Shown: positions 33,632 through 47,264, counted from the first letter of the stretch. The stretch: DNA of 64,000 nt from Quercus robur (GCF_932294415.1 NC_065535.1:69247362-69311361), one strand, 5' to 3'. The notes: generated by a model from the letters alone, not told the origin. Numbers and translations: made by a program.

Positions 33632-36600
33632 ATGTCAGAAGCTTCAAGGAACACAGTCACCAGATCGGAATTAACTCGTATAGGACCAGATTACTTTGGT
33701 TACTATACACGCGAAGTAGTAGAACTGTTGTCTCAAGATGATGATATTCTGCCTTCTGCTTCCCAAACATCTAGTTTATCTGGAAGAAAATGTGGGGAGG
33801 TCGTGGGGAACAATACAATTGAGTATAGGAACAAATTTTCTGGTTCTTTATTAACTAATAGCATAGGAGCTGGACTTTCAGATTTCAAAAAAGAAGGATT
33901 GAAGGCATTGCTGCGGCAGAGTATATCTATTCTTTCACCAGAAGTTGATGAGGTATTTCAGGATTCCTTTTTTTGCTCATAAATGGATGATGGAAAAGGA
34001 CCATATACTTACATTAAATGATTCTGAGTAATTTCAATTTTGTACAGTGTTGTCTTTGAGCAACAGTAATGAAGTTACATATTACTTGGGTCCTTAAGTT
34101 GTTACAATTTAGTTGGGCTAGCCTATGTTGGGTGACGTTTTAGTAAGATTGATGAGACCTCACTGTCCTAAAGCTAGAGAGATGTGGAATATGGTGTTTT
34201 CACTATTTGGGGTTCATTGGGTTATGCGGTGTTGTGTTGTGGAGCTTCTAGCTAGCTGGCCAGGCAAGTTTAGCAAGCACAGAACTGTTGTGATTTGGAG
34301 CATGATCCCTCATTGCCTTATCTAGGGTATTTGGCAGGAGAGAAATGCTCGTACTTTGGAAGGGAGTGAGAGATCAATTCATGACTTGAAGCTTTCTTTG
34401 TTCTAGACTTTGTTCGAGTGGAAAAATGCTTTGGGCAGCTTGATAGTTGTACTTTCCATGCTTTATAGTTTTGACACTTTGCTGGTTCCTTAGTACACTG
34501 CCTGTGGGCTTTAGTTCTTTGTATTATTTCATCTTTTTTTCAATGAGGCATTATTACTTATCAAAAAAAAGATTGATGAGACCTAACTCAATATAATATA
34601 TATTGCAATAACCATGCAATGTAAATGCAGATGCTGGATCCTGTTCTAGCTGTCTGTCGGTTAAAATCTGAAGTAAGAAGGAGAAAGCGTCCATTGAGTC
34701 ATACGAGTGCCACATATGACAGTGATGCAGGGCAGGTTCCACATAAGAAACTCAAGGTTTTTTCTTCTTCCTCCAGTTCATCCTGTCGTCCTATCTCCCT
34801 GCGCATGCTATTCCTGTGAATCACAATTCTAGTTGCGTACTTTTCTTTTTGGCATTGTTTCTACTATTTTTACATTTTAATACGGTTGGAAAATGCATCA
34901 CGAAAACAATCATGTGTACATGCTTTTGAAATGGTACAATAGTTCATGGAGACATCCTTGATGAGTTAAGAGTCTGCAAACCCAAATGATTCCAACCTAG
35001 GACTATTGATTTTCTTTATAATTTTTTTCTGGAGACTATTGAGAAGTTAATAGAGGTTTGGTATGATTTTATCAAGAAACAGTGTGTACCTAGATTCTTT
35101 TGCTCTACTCTGGGTCAAAATAATAATTACCAGAGTCATATGTTTATGTTATCAACTACCATAGTAGGAAGATAGATTTGGCTTGAAGGATGTTGTGGGA
35201 GACAGGTTTTTCCAATGTCAAAAAATGTGATAGTCCCATTGCCATGAATTGTCGTTGAAGTTGAACAGAAAAGCATTTATCGAAGAAGTCCATGGGATCC
35301 AGATTTCACTATCTTTCAAGAGTATCAAAGAGGCTGGATAGCCAGATTAGTTAAGATAAAAAGATTTATAGGGAGATATGGTGCCTCATCACAAACTTAT
35401 CTATGATTTCTTGTTTTTGTTACCTTCACTGTCTTTTTATGCTAGGAAGATTTTCTTTTTCATTTTACTCTATTCTAATTATTATTGTTTCTTCACTATA
35501 AATTAGTTACATTGATTGCTTATTCTGTTTTGCTCATTTCCAGACTACAGAAGCCCCTAAGAAGAGTGCTGCTCTGGAGGGGTCTAAGGTGACTACTGAC
35601 TAGTATTCTGCATTCTTTCATTTTCTATGGGATCTGACATGCAGACCAATACACACTAATTTTTACTGATCCATTTTGAGTCTTGTACTGCTTTACCGTC
35701 ATTTTTAAACTGGGAAAGGAGTTTCATTTGGAATCAAACAGAGGTTCTGAGGAAGACCACAGAGAGGTGACAACATTTTTGATGCCCAGAGTTGGAGTAG
35801 CTTACTGGATTTGGGATGTTATATATTGTTAAAAATGATAGAGTGCATCTGGATGAGGAGAGAAGTAGATAGGAAATGAATGATTCCTCCCTCTCCCCTC
35901 CCCCCCCCCACCCCCCCCAAAAAAAAAAAAAAAAAAAGGATATACGTGCATTTTCCATGTACACACTTTTAGTTCAACTTGATCTTATACTTGTTTAGCT
36001 CAAAATTATCTGTAAACTGATAAGAATATTTTTATTTCCCCTTTGTACGAGTATGGTTAGACCTTGTAAAATTTTAAGATCAATTTTTTTCCACTATTCT
36101 TTAACTTCATTGCTTAAGTAAGGATCTATTCCTTTAGAAAATGAATTAAACAATGAACAAGAGTTTACTTTATGTGAAGAAAGAAGAATAAGAAAAAGTG
36201 TAAAAATATTTTCTCAGGTGGTAAGGGCAGGGTGGGGATGTGGTAGTCTTAGGTTCAAATCTTATAAAGCCAAAAAAAAAAAAAAAAAATGAGGGTTGGT
36301 AGTCAGTAGGATTGGCAAAAGGGAACTTAATATGCAAGCATGCTTGTATGTGTGCGTGTAATATATTAGTTTGTGTACTTTACAATGTGCTCTTGGTCAT
36401 CCACAACTTAATGATGAAGATAGTTCATGTTTCATAGTTTTTGCCTTTCTCCAGATGGATGACTTGCAGTTCTTTCTAGAGAATGATACCTTGGAGGTTG
36501 AGGATACAGTGAACAAATTTTCTGATGAACTCTCTGCAAAAGTAATTTTCTGAAATTCTTCTCGATATTACAAAATATGGCATATTCTTTAAATAGCATC

Positions 36601-39514
36601 TACTGTTACGTCACCAACACTTTCATACTGAGGGTGTGATGTTGACTCCATGTCAGAATATGTTGTGAGCATGTTTTAGAATTATGTTCAGAAATTGCTG
36701 AGTTTAGGTTACTGTTTGTTTTTCAGTTAGGCTACATTGAGCAGCAGCTTGAGGAGCTTCTTGGTGCTATAATGTCCACGTGCAGGTATGTTGTGCTCCA
36801 TTTAATTAAATATGGAAATAAATTTGGGTTAATTACCGCTTCCTCTCTTTTTGTGTTTTTCTCAACTGCAGTGGCATTTGACTACAAGTTAAATACCTTT
36901 TTGAAATGTATGGCCTAAAGGGATACAATGTGCTTTTGAGAGTTGAGAATTAGACTAGAGAGAACAATGTACTGTTCTGGGACGTGGATGGTTTTGTAAT
37001 AACAGTATAACACCCTCTAATCCCGTTATGTACCTAGAAAGACATTGAGTTCAGTAGAACAAATTTAGATGGCCATGTGTGTGCTTCAATGCTTAGTAAT
37101 ATATGTATACTTTCCTTCTTTTTGACAAGTAATATTGAGGCTTCATATGTCCCTAAAAAAAAAGTTGATACATTAGAAAGCTACTGGATTTCCAACAAGC
37201 CCTGCTAGGGAAATGGTTGTGGCACTTCAGGGTGGAGAGGCATTCCCTTTGGGGAAGAGTGATAGAAACCAAATATGGGACCTTTCGGAGTGGATGTTGC
37301 ACAGAAAATGCGGAGGGGTCATATGGTGTGAGTTTATGGAAATACATATGCTAAGGTTGGTTAAAGTTTGAGGATTTTATAAGATACAAGGTGGGACAAG
37401 CACAAAGATCTTATTTTTGGTAATGACTGTTAGTGGAGCGATGAGGGTTTCAAGATCCAGTACTCTGAAGTTTTTCTTGATTGCAAGGAATAAAGATGCA
37501 AAGGTGGCTGACTATTTGGAGATGTCAAGGAGTATTCACTGGAATGTTTCTTTCACTCAAGCAGTCCAAGATTGGGGGTTAGTATCCAATATCCATGGAT
37601 CCTTTCTTGGAGTATTTGTATGCTACTAAGGGGGGTATAGCCATATAGGATGATTTGGATTCTCTTGAAAGCTCATAGTTCTAACGTAAGTAGTTGTTAT
37701 AAGCCTTTGAGAAATGGGGGGACTAGCATTTCCCTTGGAGAACTTTTTGGCTCTTTAAAAAGTGTAAAATTTTAACAATGAATAATTTGAGGAAAGGGGT
37801 ATCATTATTATAAATTGGTATTGTATATGTAAATATTTGAGGAAAGGGGTATCATTATTATGAATTGGTGTTGTATGCATAAGTTTGACGGGGAGACTTT
37901 AGGTCACCTCTGATGCAGGACAGACCAAAATGATGCAACTGAAATTAAGAAAAATAAATAAATAAAGGATAGGTAACATAGAAGTCAGCACCAAGCAAAA
38001 GAGAACAGCTCAGAGACAGCACATTAATCATTTGAAGAATTTCAAGAGAAATTTTATTCATTGTCAAAATAATCAGTCTCAGAGTACAAGATTATGCTTA
38101 TATAGACTACTAAACCCTAATTCTATGACTTTTAGGAAACCAAATTTGAAATGACCTGGGAAATCCCAATTATCCAAGTCCAAAAACAAAAATAGCCTTA
38201 ATTCTGGGACATTGAATACAAATACTAATAAACCTAATGAAGTGCTAATACCTAAAATAAAATTCAATTTCCTCCAATATTAAATAAAATACTAAATTAA
38301 AATAGATATCTCTTTGTTTTACCCACAAAATATATATATATATATATATATGTATATCTCTGTGTCTCCTGCATCATTCTCCCTTGGCTGGAGAAAACTT
38401 GAACTCAAAGTTTTGAAGTATCGAAGAATAAGAATTGTACCATTGGATGCTTGCTTTAATTTTGGTTGAAGAATAAGAATTGTAGCATTGAATTCTTGCT
38501 TTAATTCCAAAATCACCTTTGGGAGCATTGAGAATAAAGAAGGGAGTAAAGAAGCCTTTGGGTTTTACATCATTAAATTCATTTGGAATTACAAAGTCTT
38601 GGAATCAAAGTTGCAAATGAGACAACCTTTTGTTGATCCATAGAATCCACCATTGTATCAATATTTTCCTCTTCATCAAGCTTTTTAACTTCATGCACCA
38701 TAGAGGGCTGACAAGTTGCACATACATCAAACTCAATTTTCACATCGTGTGCACCCACTGTTATGTTGCTCTCAAGTTGAACTTTCTCATCATCAACGAT
38801 AAGCAACATATCTGAATCTTTATCAGGCTGAATTAAATCTACTACAAATTATTCAAATATTTTACTATTCTGTTTAGGCTCTTCAATGTGCTCTTCTAGC
38901 TGCTCTAGCATTGTAGCAATACCTTTTGATACCTGTACCTCCATTTCAACACTAGGTTTTTGTGGTACTTGATGTCCTTTTATTATTAAGGTCTCATGTC
39001 TCCTTTATGGGAAGCATTGAGTTCATTGCTATTTGTCAGCCATGGGGTTTTCAATGAATTGAGGCAGGTATTGGTTTACTATGCATTTGATTGACTCTGG
39101 CAGACATGTCTTGAAAGGTTTTCACTAGATTCTCTAACATTTATTTTGTGGTAGACTGGACTAGAGTGGGCTTAGGACTAGAAATTGTAAGTGAGGCACT
39201 CATAAATATTACTCAAAGTGAACATTTCTCCCATTCACAATGTGATGGATGGGATATAGGATAATGTAGAGATATTTCTTACTCTTAATAATGTTGTCAG
39301 TTGTTACAAAATATGTTCTTATGTAAGCTTATTTGTTTCTAACTTCTATTAGTTCAGTCACATGTCACATGTCCATGTGTAGGACAATTGGCTTACTTAA
39401 AAAAATAAAAGTAAAAATAAAAAATCGATTTTTGCATCATAGCATTGGAGCTTTGTGGTAGTCTTTTACTGTTTTTTGTGGTTGCAGACAGTTTTTGCAG
39501 CTTAGGCCATGTCT

Positions 39515-39554
<40 letters not shown>

Positions 39555-40039
39555 CTAGGGGTAAACTCCCATATTCTCTATTGTTTGTTTATTGTGCATG
39601 AGCAAGAAAGAAAATACAGAATGTGCATCCTTCCCAGCCTCTCCAATGCAAAACCTTAGAAAAAGAATTTGTGAAAGGACCATGAAATGCAATTCAGATG
39701 TTGTCACATCACTATGTAATACATGCCTCAAATTTCAACTTTAATTTCAGGGCTATGACTCTTACCGAGAAGCAACAGCTTCGTAAATTGATCCAGAAGC
39801 TACCACCAAAAAATCTTGACCGTGTAGTGGAAATCATCCAACATGGCAAGCTGGCAGAACCACAATCACGTGATGAAATTTTTGTTGATCTTGAAAAAGA
39901 GGTAAATCATGAAAATGTTTAATGAAATATATTTAGAATTTTTAATTCTTCATAAAATGTCGTTGTTTTGCAGAATAATATAACACTTTGGAGATTGTAC
40001 TACTATATTGGAGCAGTTGAAAAAGCTAGAATGACTTAG
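33632..40039 (+). CDS. NET-domain nuclear protein, seven coding exons
   Basis: Exons 33632-33952, 34631-34756, 35544-35588, 36455-36541, 36727-36785, 39751-39901 and 39974-40039 join in frame to 284 residues, all GT-AG. The N-terminal part has SELTRIGPDYFGYYTREVVELLSQD; residues 108-149 have MLDPVLAVCRLKSE and a basic RRRKRPLS stretch that could act as a nuclear signal. Residues 165-213 are acidic and helical (FLENDTLEVEDTVNKF, EQQLEELLGAIM). Residues 215-278 match an extra-terminal (NET) domain: MTLTEKQQLRKLIQKLPP, LDRVVEIIQ, SRDEIFVDLEKE, ITLWRLYYYIGAV. NET domains bind chromatin and transcription partners, but no bromodomain is present. The first ATG follows an acceptor, so the 5' UTR is interrupted by a 3.8-kb intron. 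No damage is seen. Confidence 0.87.
34145..34584 (+). mobile_element. 5'-truncated LINE in NET-gene intron 2
   Basis: A 16-bp duplication aagattgatgagacct (34145-34160 and 34569-34584) bounds a 408-bp LINE 3' end with a short A tail (tatcaaaaaaa). The plus strand encodes AREMWNMVFSLFGVHW and VVIWSMIPHCLI, then (after a stop) GIWQERNARTFEG, a C-terminal zf-RVT/RNase H-like remnant. The insertion site is 46 bp upstream of exon 3, close to its branch-point region. Confidence 0.88.
36200..36290 (+). mobile_element. SINE fragment in NET-gene intron 4
   Basis: 'ggtggtaagggcaggg' (A-box-like) and 'ggttcaaatc' (B-box) are spaced about 30 bp apart and followed by a run of about 17 A at 36272-36289. 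This is a tRNA-derived SINE head with a tail. Confidence 0.55.
37175..37690 (+). mobile_element. LINE fragment in NET-gene intron 6
   Basis: The plus strand encodes ALLGKWLWHFRVERHSLWG, VIETKYGTFRSG, EGSYGVSLWKYI and, after stops, ARNKDAKVADYLEMSRSIHW and NVSFTQAVQDWGL. This is the same LINE region as the fragment at 31790-32812 but extends further upstream. The sequence is decayed and no clear target duplication was found. It has the same sense as the host gene. Confidence 0.75.
37785..37886. repeat. Two tandem copies of a ~51-bp unit
   Basis: 'atttgaggaaaggggtatc' occurs twice, followed in each case by 'attattat.aattggt.ttgtat'. The second copy is slightly diverged. Confidence 0.75.
37911..38990 (-). 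mobile_element. Gypsy-type 3' LTR and adjoining internal remnant
   Basis: A 466-bp LTR (37911-38376) has perfect terminal inverted repeats TGATGCAGGA...TCCTGCATCA. On the minus strand a polypurine-like 'ccaagggagaa' directly precedes it, and the codons before that read LKVFSSSFLQPRENDAG-like sequence typical of the end of a Gypsy polyprotein. Decayed internal sequence continues to about 38990, including a frame with IEFDVCATCQPSMVHEVKKL. It lies antisense in NET-gene intron 6. A TA microsatellite lies at 38328-38352. Confidence 0.6.
39521..39550. repeat. (CT)n microsatellite
   Basis: About 30 bp of CT about 200 bp upstream of NET-gene exon 7. Confidence 0.9.
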
Positions 40040-42479
40040 CAGAAAAAAAAAAAAAAAAAAAGGCTAGGATGCTTTCAAAGTAGTGTCATGCCTTTATGAG
40101 ATGAATGGCCTACGTCTGCTCAGTCAGGGCCACAATCTGTTGCTAAATCAATAGAGGATCAGATTATTCCCACTGCCTTGAAGAAGCTGTAAAGGTTTTA
40201 ACTGTCATTGTGGCTCAGCAGGATCACTTTGCAAGGTCTTTAGTGAAGTTTGTTAATATGTCTGTACACAATTGCATACAAATCTAACCAGTTAATATGG
40301 TTATTTGAGCACAAAGGGCAGGAAAGCATTCTTTTGATGTACTTCCGAAATCCACCAAGATTGAGTGAACTTCGGATCGTAGTTTTGTGCTTCCTTTAGC
40401 ACATGGCTCCTTTAGGTAGAGCCTTGTTACAATTCTTAATTCAGGGCCCTTTGCCACGTATTTCAGAAGTGCCATTTGAACCATCATATGAGTACATGAT
40501 GCTGTAAATGAGTGACCAAACTAACGGCATTGGTTTTTTGTTAAAGTTTCTCTTTTTGGTTTCTGGGGCTTCTTTTGCATCCTATTATTTTCCATTTAGA
40601 GACGCTGTGGTTTGGTGATTAGATTCATCAGAAATGTCTTAACCATCTTTAGCGCATGTCATCATGACATGCCTCGTATGTTACTGTTTGCATTCCCAGG
40701 AAAAGAGGAAGGTATGATTAATGCAATATGAAGAAGAGTCATTCTTAAGTGTAACAAATGATTCAAATATTCCTAACACTCATCAATATCAGAACATCAA
40801 TGGCCTTGTTCGTATTTCACATTTGTACTATTGCTCTTCTGGTAATTATGGTTTTTCTTCTAATTTAACACAACTAGGTTAGTAGGTAAATAAAAAAATA
40901 ACCAGTTGAAAAGAAAAGGGGTGAGAGGAGTGGGGGGAGAAAACACAAAATTACATCTTATAAGATTAGTGAATTGTCATTTTAGTTTGCTAAAATTAAT
41001 TTTTTGTCATTTCATTCTATTAACTTTTAACAATTATGTCAGTTTTGTCCTTCCATCCATTAAAAATGATTTAAAACAGCATTTTAAGAGAGTTATCCAT
41101 GTTTTTTAAACGACAATGGAGAGAGAATTAACAGACAAAAATAACAAATTTAAACTTCACAAACTAAAATGACGACTCACCAAACTTATAGAAGGTAAAT
41201 TGTGTGTGTGTATATATATATTTCAAAATAAACAAGGGATCCCTCCTTAAATGTATTCCTAATATTCACACATTCCTTTTTACATGATATAATTTCCTCA
41301 TGTTAGGTATATACAGATGAGTGCGAATTTCACATCAAAAAAAAAAAAAAAAAGTATAGTAAAGAAGTTGAGAATAATTGAGTCTGAAAAATTCATAGGC
41401 TTAAGGCTTAACCAAGTTGTTGACACGTGGTTTCTTGGTGAAACTTTTTGGAAAGAAACTGAAACGGCACTTCATTCTCATCGTGCCCCTTTGGTGAAAG
41501 TGTTCGGAAAGAAAGGGATTCAGTTCACAGTTTACAGGCCTGAAAGCGGAAAGACAACCTGCGATTTGACATTAACACCCTAAGCAGGCTTTTACCATTC
41601 CAAATAAAAAGTTTCTGCATGCAAAATAATTTATGGTGGACTACAAAGCCCATTTGAAACCTTGAAATATACATTATTTTCAAATGCAATCCAGAATTGA
41701 CAAATTAAACAGCAATTGAAACGGCACAAGCTTAGAGAAACTTGTGCGGAGCTGAAAATATTATTTAGCAGTAAAATAGACCAACTGAGACCATTTTTCA
41801 ACTAATAATAATAACGAAAATGTTCCAAGGTACATGGATATATATATATATGTGTGTGTGTGTGTGTTATGTGCTTCAGAAGCCAAAACATGAGACCTCT
41901 CATTGCAAACCTTATGAAAGAAAAGATGCAGTTAGAAACTTAGAATTACAGTTTTACCTGAAAAGAGAAACGAGAGAAGAAAGAGGAGTGGTATAAAGAC
42001 CATCAATATTAATCAAAGGAGAGATGGGTCATGCTTGATGCTTTAAATGGCCATAGTATGTAAGACATTGAGAGCAGAGAGCTGACTGCAACTTGCAAGA
42101 GCAGTGAGAAGAAAGAAAATATTCTATGTAGCCAACATGCAGCTTCAAAACACCTCATATGAAAGAGCATTATCACAGTTCCCATGAGATTTGGCATAGG
42201 ATGACTTTCTTAGTAAGAGTTGACAAAATGAGGAGAATGTGACAATGGTACTCAGATTGATAAAATGTAATGACAATAGATTATGGATATCAATTCATCA
42301 ACATACCAAAAAGCAAAAAGAAAAGAAATATGAATAGAGAAAATTTAATATCCTAATACAGAACTTTCCTCTTACCATCCTCGACAAAGAAAAAAACTAA
42401 AATGATGATCAAATTCCATCTTCCAAGAGAACTATACCAGGCTTGAAGAGTTAATGTAAAATCTTGAACAACAATTCTC
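40040..42479. other. Intergenic region between convergent NET and CP31 genes
   Basis: Must hold the 3' UTRs of both genes. The only frame of note is 41317-41583 on the plus strand (88 codons; LRLNQVVDTWFLGETFWKE and PLVKVFGKKGIQFTVYRPES), which is not low-complexity but is not recognised and has no evident partner exons. A TA/TG microsatellite lies at about 41840-41868. Confidence 0.4.
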
Positions 42480-45007
42480 TTAAAAAGAAAATGCGCCACG
42501 CCTTGGTCGTTCTTCAGCAACGTTTACTCTGATCGCTCTGCCCTCCAAACTCTGCCACCAGCAATGAAAAATAAAATCAGGTTGTTTGTCAACAAAAGAA
42601 TCTTTAGCAAGAAGCACATTTTGCCACTACAGAGATGTGAAATCCTGTTTATTAGCAAATTAGTACTAATAATAATTATTATTAATAAACACAGGCCTAG
42701 TAATCAAGAATATTAAAAAGAAAAAGGATTTGTGTGGGAACATACGGTTTTAATTACAAAAGGATTTAAATACATTTTATTTACCCCAAAAGGACAAGTA
42801 CTATAACGTGTACCATGCACCTGAATTTACATAAATAATATCCATCTTTTACCAAAACAAGTCATTTAGACATATTATCAAGATCTTCTTCCTTTATATA
42901 TGGAATTAATGTCCAAAAGGACTGCTTAATTACCATGATTAAATTTCTTAAATAAAATTCAACCCAGGTTAAAAAAAATATCAATGACTACAAGATGTTC
43001 AGATAGGGAATACAAATGCAGTTGCAGATGATAATAGCACTAGATGGATTGCCCAAATGTTGGCTTTAACATAACCAACATAAAATCTGAAATAAGCATA
43101 TTAAAGCATTATGGCTCCTTCCATAATCTGAAATTAAAAAACATAATTCAAATTTCTAAATGTAACAAGGTATAGAAGTTACCTGTCCATCAAGAGCAGC
43201 AATCGCATCATTCAATTCTGTCTCACTAGCCATTGTAACAAAGCCAAATCCACGTGAACGGCCTGTTTCCCGGTCATAAACTACCCTGGCATTAACCACC
43301 TTCCCATGTTCGCTAAAAACCTGCTCCAGACGAGCATCATCCACTTGCCATGGCAGGTTACCAACATAGATTCTGAATGAAGAATCATTCATTCTAGGTC
43401 GTTCTAAACGTGACCCTCTAGGAGCAGCCTTGTTTACAGTTAAAAGCCTTCCATTTAAATCCTGTTTAGAAATGTATGCTGGCGTCAGCTACTTGGATAA
43501 TACAGTCACAAACACTTGATACTCAACAAGAATGGATATAATGTAAAGCTTTTATACAACCGCACGCTACTCACTAACCAATGATTGATTGAACTATCAA
43601 ATTCAGCATATAAACCTCCCATTTTGAGAAATTCGACACATTTTCACTCACCTATTGGTTTCTATGCAGCTAATAAGAAAGCTCTTACAGAAATGTCTTT
43701 TAATAGAAGCAAACCAGAAGGTAGTAACAACACGCTCACTTGGACCATATAAGTGGGAGGCACTGTTTAACATTAAGCATTGCGTGATAGTGTGCCATTA
43801 GATTGCGGTTGGACCATTCCCCACACAGTATGAACATTGCCCTTCATTCTATCTCATTCTCCAAAACAAGTGTACAAGAGCACATGAACTCTTATAAGCT
43901 ATTTAAACCTTTTTTTTTAATAAATAAAAATAGGAACAGTTGTCAGAAGTGAGATTTGAACTCACACCCTCTCACAACGATCAGAACTAAATTCTGGTGC
44001 ATTAGCCATTTAAAGTTAAAAAATTATTCTCAATGATTACCCCAAAATTTTGGGACCAAGAGTCGGTAAATTCCATCAAGACTACAAAATCCAAAGGGGC
44101 AAAAGTGAAATTGTGGCATAAAGGTACATAAAAGGAAGCACATGAAATGTAATAGACTATATCAAGCCAAGCAAGCTCCAATTACACAATGAACTACAGA
44201 ATTGAACGTGCTTATATTTGCTATATTCTAACTCAGCTATTAATTTTGTAATCATATAACATAGTTCAGACAATAAATAGATAATTCAAAACTAAAGAAA
44301 AGAGCAACTTACATAACGATGGAAGATATCCACAGCCTTCTCAGCTTCTTCAACAGTACTCATAGTTACAAACCCAAAACCTCTACTCTGGTCTGTCTCC
44401 CTATTGTAAATTACCTGTAACAAAACCAGCAAAATAATATAATTCCATGTCAGAAAATTTGCCAGCTTCCAGTATTGCTCTTGCAAACAAATAAAGAGAG
44501 AAAAAAAAAAAATGAAAACTTTACCTCAGCAATTTCAACAACCCCAGCTTGATTGAAGACCTCAGCTAGTTTCTCACTATCAACATCATAAGACAAATTA
44601 CCCACAAAGAGTTTGGCCTCTTCAGATGGCTCTGGATAAAATTCTTCACCCCCACCCAAAACCCCCTCTCCAGAACTCTCTTCTTCTTCTTCACCTTCAG
44701 GCTCACTTTCATCAGAAGCAGCACTAGCCACTGTCTCCTCCAACCCTTGGCCCTCCCAACTCAAACCCTTTTCAACTTGGTTCTCTTCCCCTTCTTCTTG
44801 TTGAGCCCAGTCTGAGGTCTGAGCCACGAGTGGGACTAGTTGGAAAGGCAAAGACTTGTTTTTGAGGGAGACCCATGAAGGGAAAGATGGTGAGGATGAG
44901 AATGAGAGGTGTGTGAGCTTGGTGGGTTTTGAGGGAAGTGAGAGAAATGGGGATTGGTTTTTAGTGGTGAAGAGTGTTGGTGTGGAAATTAAACAACTTT
45001 CTGCCAT
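42480..45007 (-). CDS. CP31: Chloroplast 31-kDa-type ribonucleoprotein (two RRMs)
   Basis: Nuclear-encoded chloroplast RNA-binding protein of the cpRNP family, which stabilises plastid mRNAs and supports C-to-U editing. Exons 45007-44525, 44414-44313, 43461-43183 and 42551-42480 join in frame to 311 residues. Residues 1 to about 60 are Ser/Thr-rich with few acidic residues, a chloroplast transit peptide. Residues about 70-130 are strongly acidic ([15 protein letters not shown]), the domain that marks the CP31 subgroup. RRM1 has RNP2 LFVGNL at 133-138 and RNP1 SRGFGFVTM at 171-179; RRM2 has RNP2 IYVGNL at 226-231 and RNP1 SRGFGFVTM at 264-272. The protein ends [15 protein letters not shown]. 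All introns are GT-AG and the frame is intact. Confidence 0.95.
43935..44005 (-). mobile_element. SINE-like fragment in CP31 intron 2
   Basis: On the minus strand a B-box 'gagttcaaatctcac' follows an A-box-like 'ggctaatgcaccag' region, preceded on the plus strand by a T-rich tract (43911-43919) that would be its A tail. It resembles a tRNA-derived SINE in sense with CP31. Confidence 0.45.
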
Positions 45008-45120
45008 TGATAATGGCTTAAAGAGAAGAGAAGAGTGGCTGCAGAAGAGAGACAGAGAGAGCGAGAGAGAGGATAAGGGGTTGTGGGGAAGGAGAGGAAA
45101 GAGGTTGTTTGAGCCACATT

Positions 45121-45870
45121 AAGCTTTACAAATAGGATGGTCCAAAATTCGGCCTAGGATTTGCAGATGTAGATAATTTGTCAAAATACATAATTCAGGA
45201 GTTTGGGGTTTAGATATTTTTACTTAAAATATATTTTTTACTTATTAAATAATTTTGCTATGATTTTGTTTGTACTCTTTTTTTGTCTTATTTCATAAAA
45301 ATAAATTAAATATATCAAGTTAGACAGACAATCTTCTATATTTTGCTTCCTATTATTTCTACTTCTAAGCATTTTTTTTTTTTCGACACTAAAACATATA
45401 TGAATTTTTTTTTAAAGAGAGAGAGAGAGACAACTTTGTCTCTTTTTTATAAATTGCATATTTTAACTTTGCATAATTCTTTTAAAAAAATTGTATGAAA
45501 TTTCAATTCAATCCTGTAATTTTTTAATTATTGTCAATTTAGTTCTTCTATCTATTCTATTAGAGGGTTTGTCGTAGTGTTCAAAAACAAAATAATTTTG
45601 GTATCTTTGAATTTTTTTTATAAAAAAAATTCATTATTTTTAGAACTCCTAATAGCAAAAAGTAAAAAATTACTACAAGACATCAAGGAATAGATCATAG
45701 CTATGAAGTTTTTTTTTTGAGGGAATAGCTATGTAGAATTTTGAATAAAGTTAAAAGTGTGTAATTTATAATTTAGCCTTAAATAAATCAAACTTCTAAG
45801 ATAATATGCTCCATGTTATAAACTCAAAAAAAAAAAAAAAAAAAAAAAAAACTGTGGCTTCTACCAATAT
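45121..45870. other. Upstream region of CP31, AT-rich
   Basis: Contains the CP31 promoter near its left end, a short GA run at 45417-45430 and a 30-bp A run at 45825-45850. No gene is seen. Confidence 0.4.
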
Positions 45871-47264
45871 CTTTTTGTAGGGTCACGCTTTTCAGGCCAA
45901 ACCCAAAATGAATGGGACTTTAGACCTGTGAGCCCGGTACAATGAATTTGTAGAGAGTGAGCCAAAAAGCTAGGCTTTAGCATATGAATATTGGTCATCA
46001 TGGTACTCTTTACGATCAAGTTGAGGTGGACCAGATTCATCAGAGAGGATCGGTCCTTGCCACGGTCTGGGGAGCCTTTTCTTTTCGGTGCCTCTGGTGT
46101 GTTGGGGGGTCTCCATCCCGCCCTTTCTGTCTCACTTTACTCCTTTTTATATTAGTTTCCTTCCTCCTGAATGAGGCCCCTAAGGTAGGTACTTGTCCTA
46201 TCAGTCCTTCCTTCCAGTTGTTGGGAGTGGTTGTAAAGACAGAGAAGTATGGCCGTGTCAGGCACAAGGCACCGAATGTGATAATGGCAACCTTTCCTTT
46301 CAACACTTTCATTGCCCTTTTCTGTTTTAGTACTTTTCCCGCTCCGTGAGATGATAGGAAGTGTCACTACCGGTGGCAGGTTACCTCCTCCATCCTCGGC
46401 TACATTGTGCTGAGGAGGACTCTCCCCACGGCCAAGGAGAGATTTTTTCCATGGGCTGAGCCTTTGGCCCAATGTAGTCATCGACATAGGCCTACTGGTC
46501 TTTTACCCCACACAATAGCCCCTCAAAATCCTGCCATCCGGCTCCTCGGGCGGAGAGGAGGGTTTTGGTGATATTGGGCCTCTGTTTCGGCTTGCCACGT
46601 CAGGCCCTCCACTAAAGGCCAGAGCCTCTTCGTTTGCCCAAGGCGCGGTCCCAACTGCGAGACATTCTTTTAATCCATCCAAGCCACGTCCCTGTCGCTT
46701 CGGTATACAAGGCGTGCTTTAATGAGAGTTCCTTCACGAGGTGACATAAATTCAACGGTTGAAGATCACTTTGGAAATTAAGCAAGATTTATTTCGCTTG
46801 TAATTTCTTTTTGGAGATTTGGGGGAATTGATTGTCACCAAATTTGCCTCCCATATAAGAAGCACGGTGGGAGGTAATTCCCTTTATTTGCAGACCCTTT
46901 AAGCTTTCAAATTCCTAACTCTCCAATTGTGCCCAAAGTCCTCATTACTAGTGTGACTGAGCCTTAGAAGGTGAAATGGTCAAGACTAGGGTGAGGGTGA
47001 AGGAACCATACCCTCTTCAGAAGCCTTGGGTATCCTCAAGATTCAGAATAGCCTGGTCAGGGCAAGGGAGACAAAGGCTCAAGACATTTTTTCTCCTCGA
47101 CAAGGTAAGAAAGGAGCCTCTTCTTCCTTCAGCCAAAATCCGAAGCGGGTGGGGGTCGCATCAGATTTTTGGTGTGACAGCACTGGGACCTCCATCCGGT
47201 GCCGTATGTCATACACGTAAGGGCTTGGATTTCCCATCACCGGTACCATCCGTGCTTGCTCGAT

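Noticed and set aside
45984-46487. Open frames on both strands within the LTRs (also 48814-49511 and 62005-62702)
   Set aside because: They lie inside LTR sequence and recur only because the LTR recurs; no protein family is recognised.
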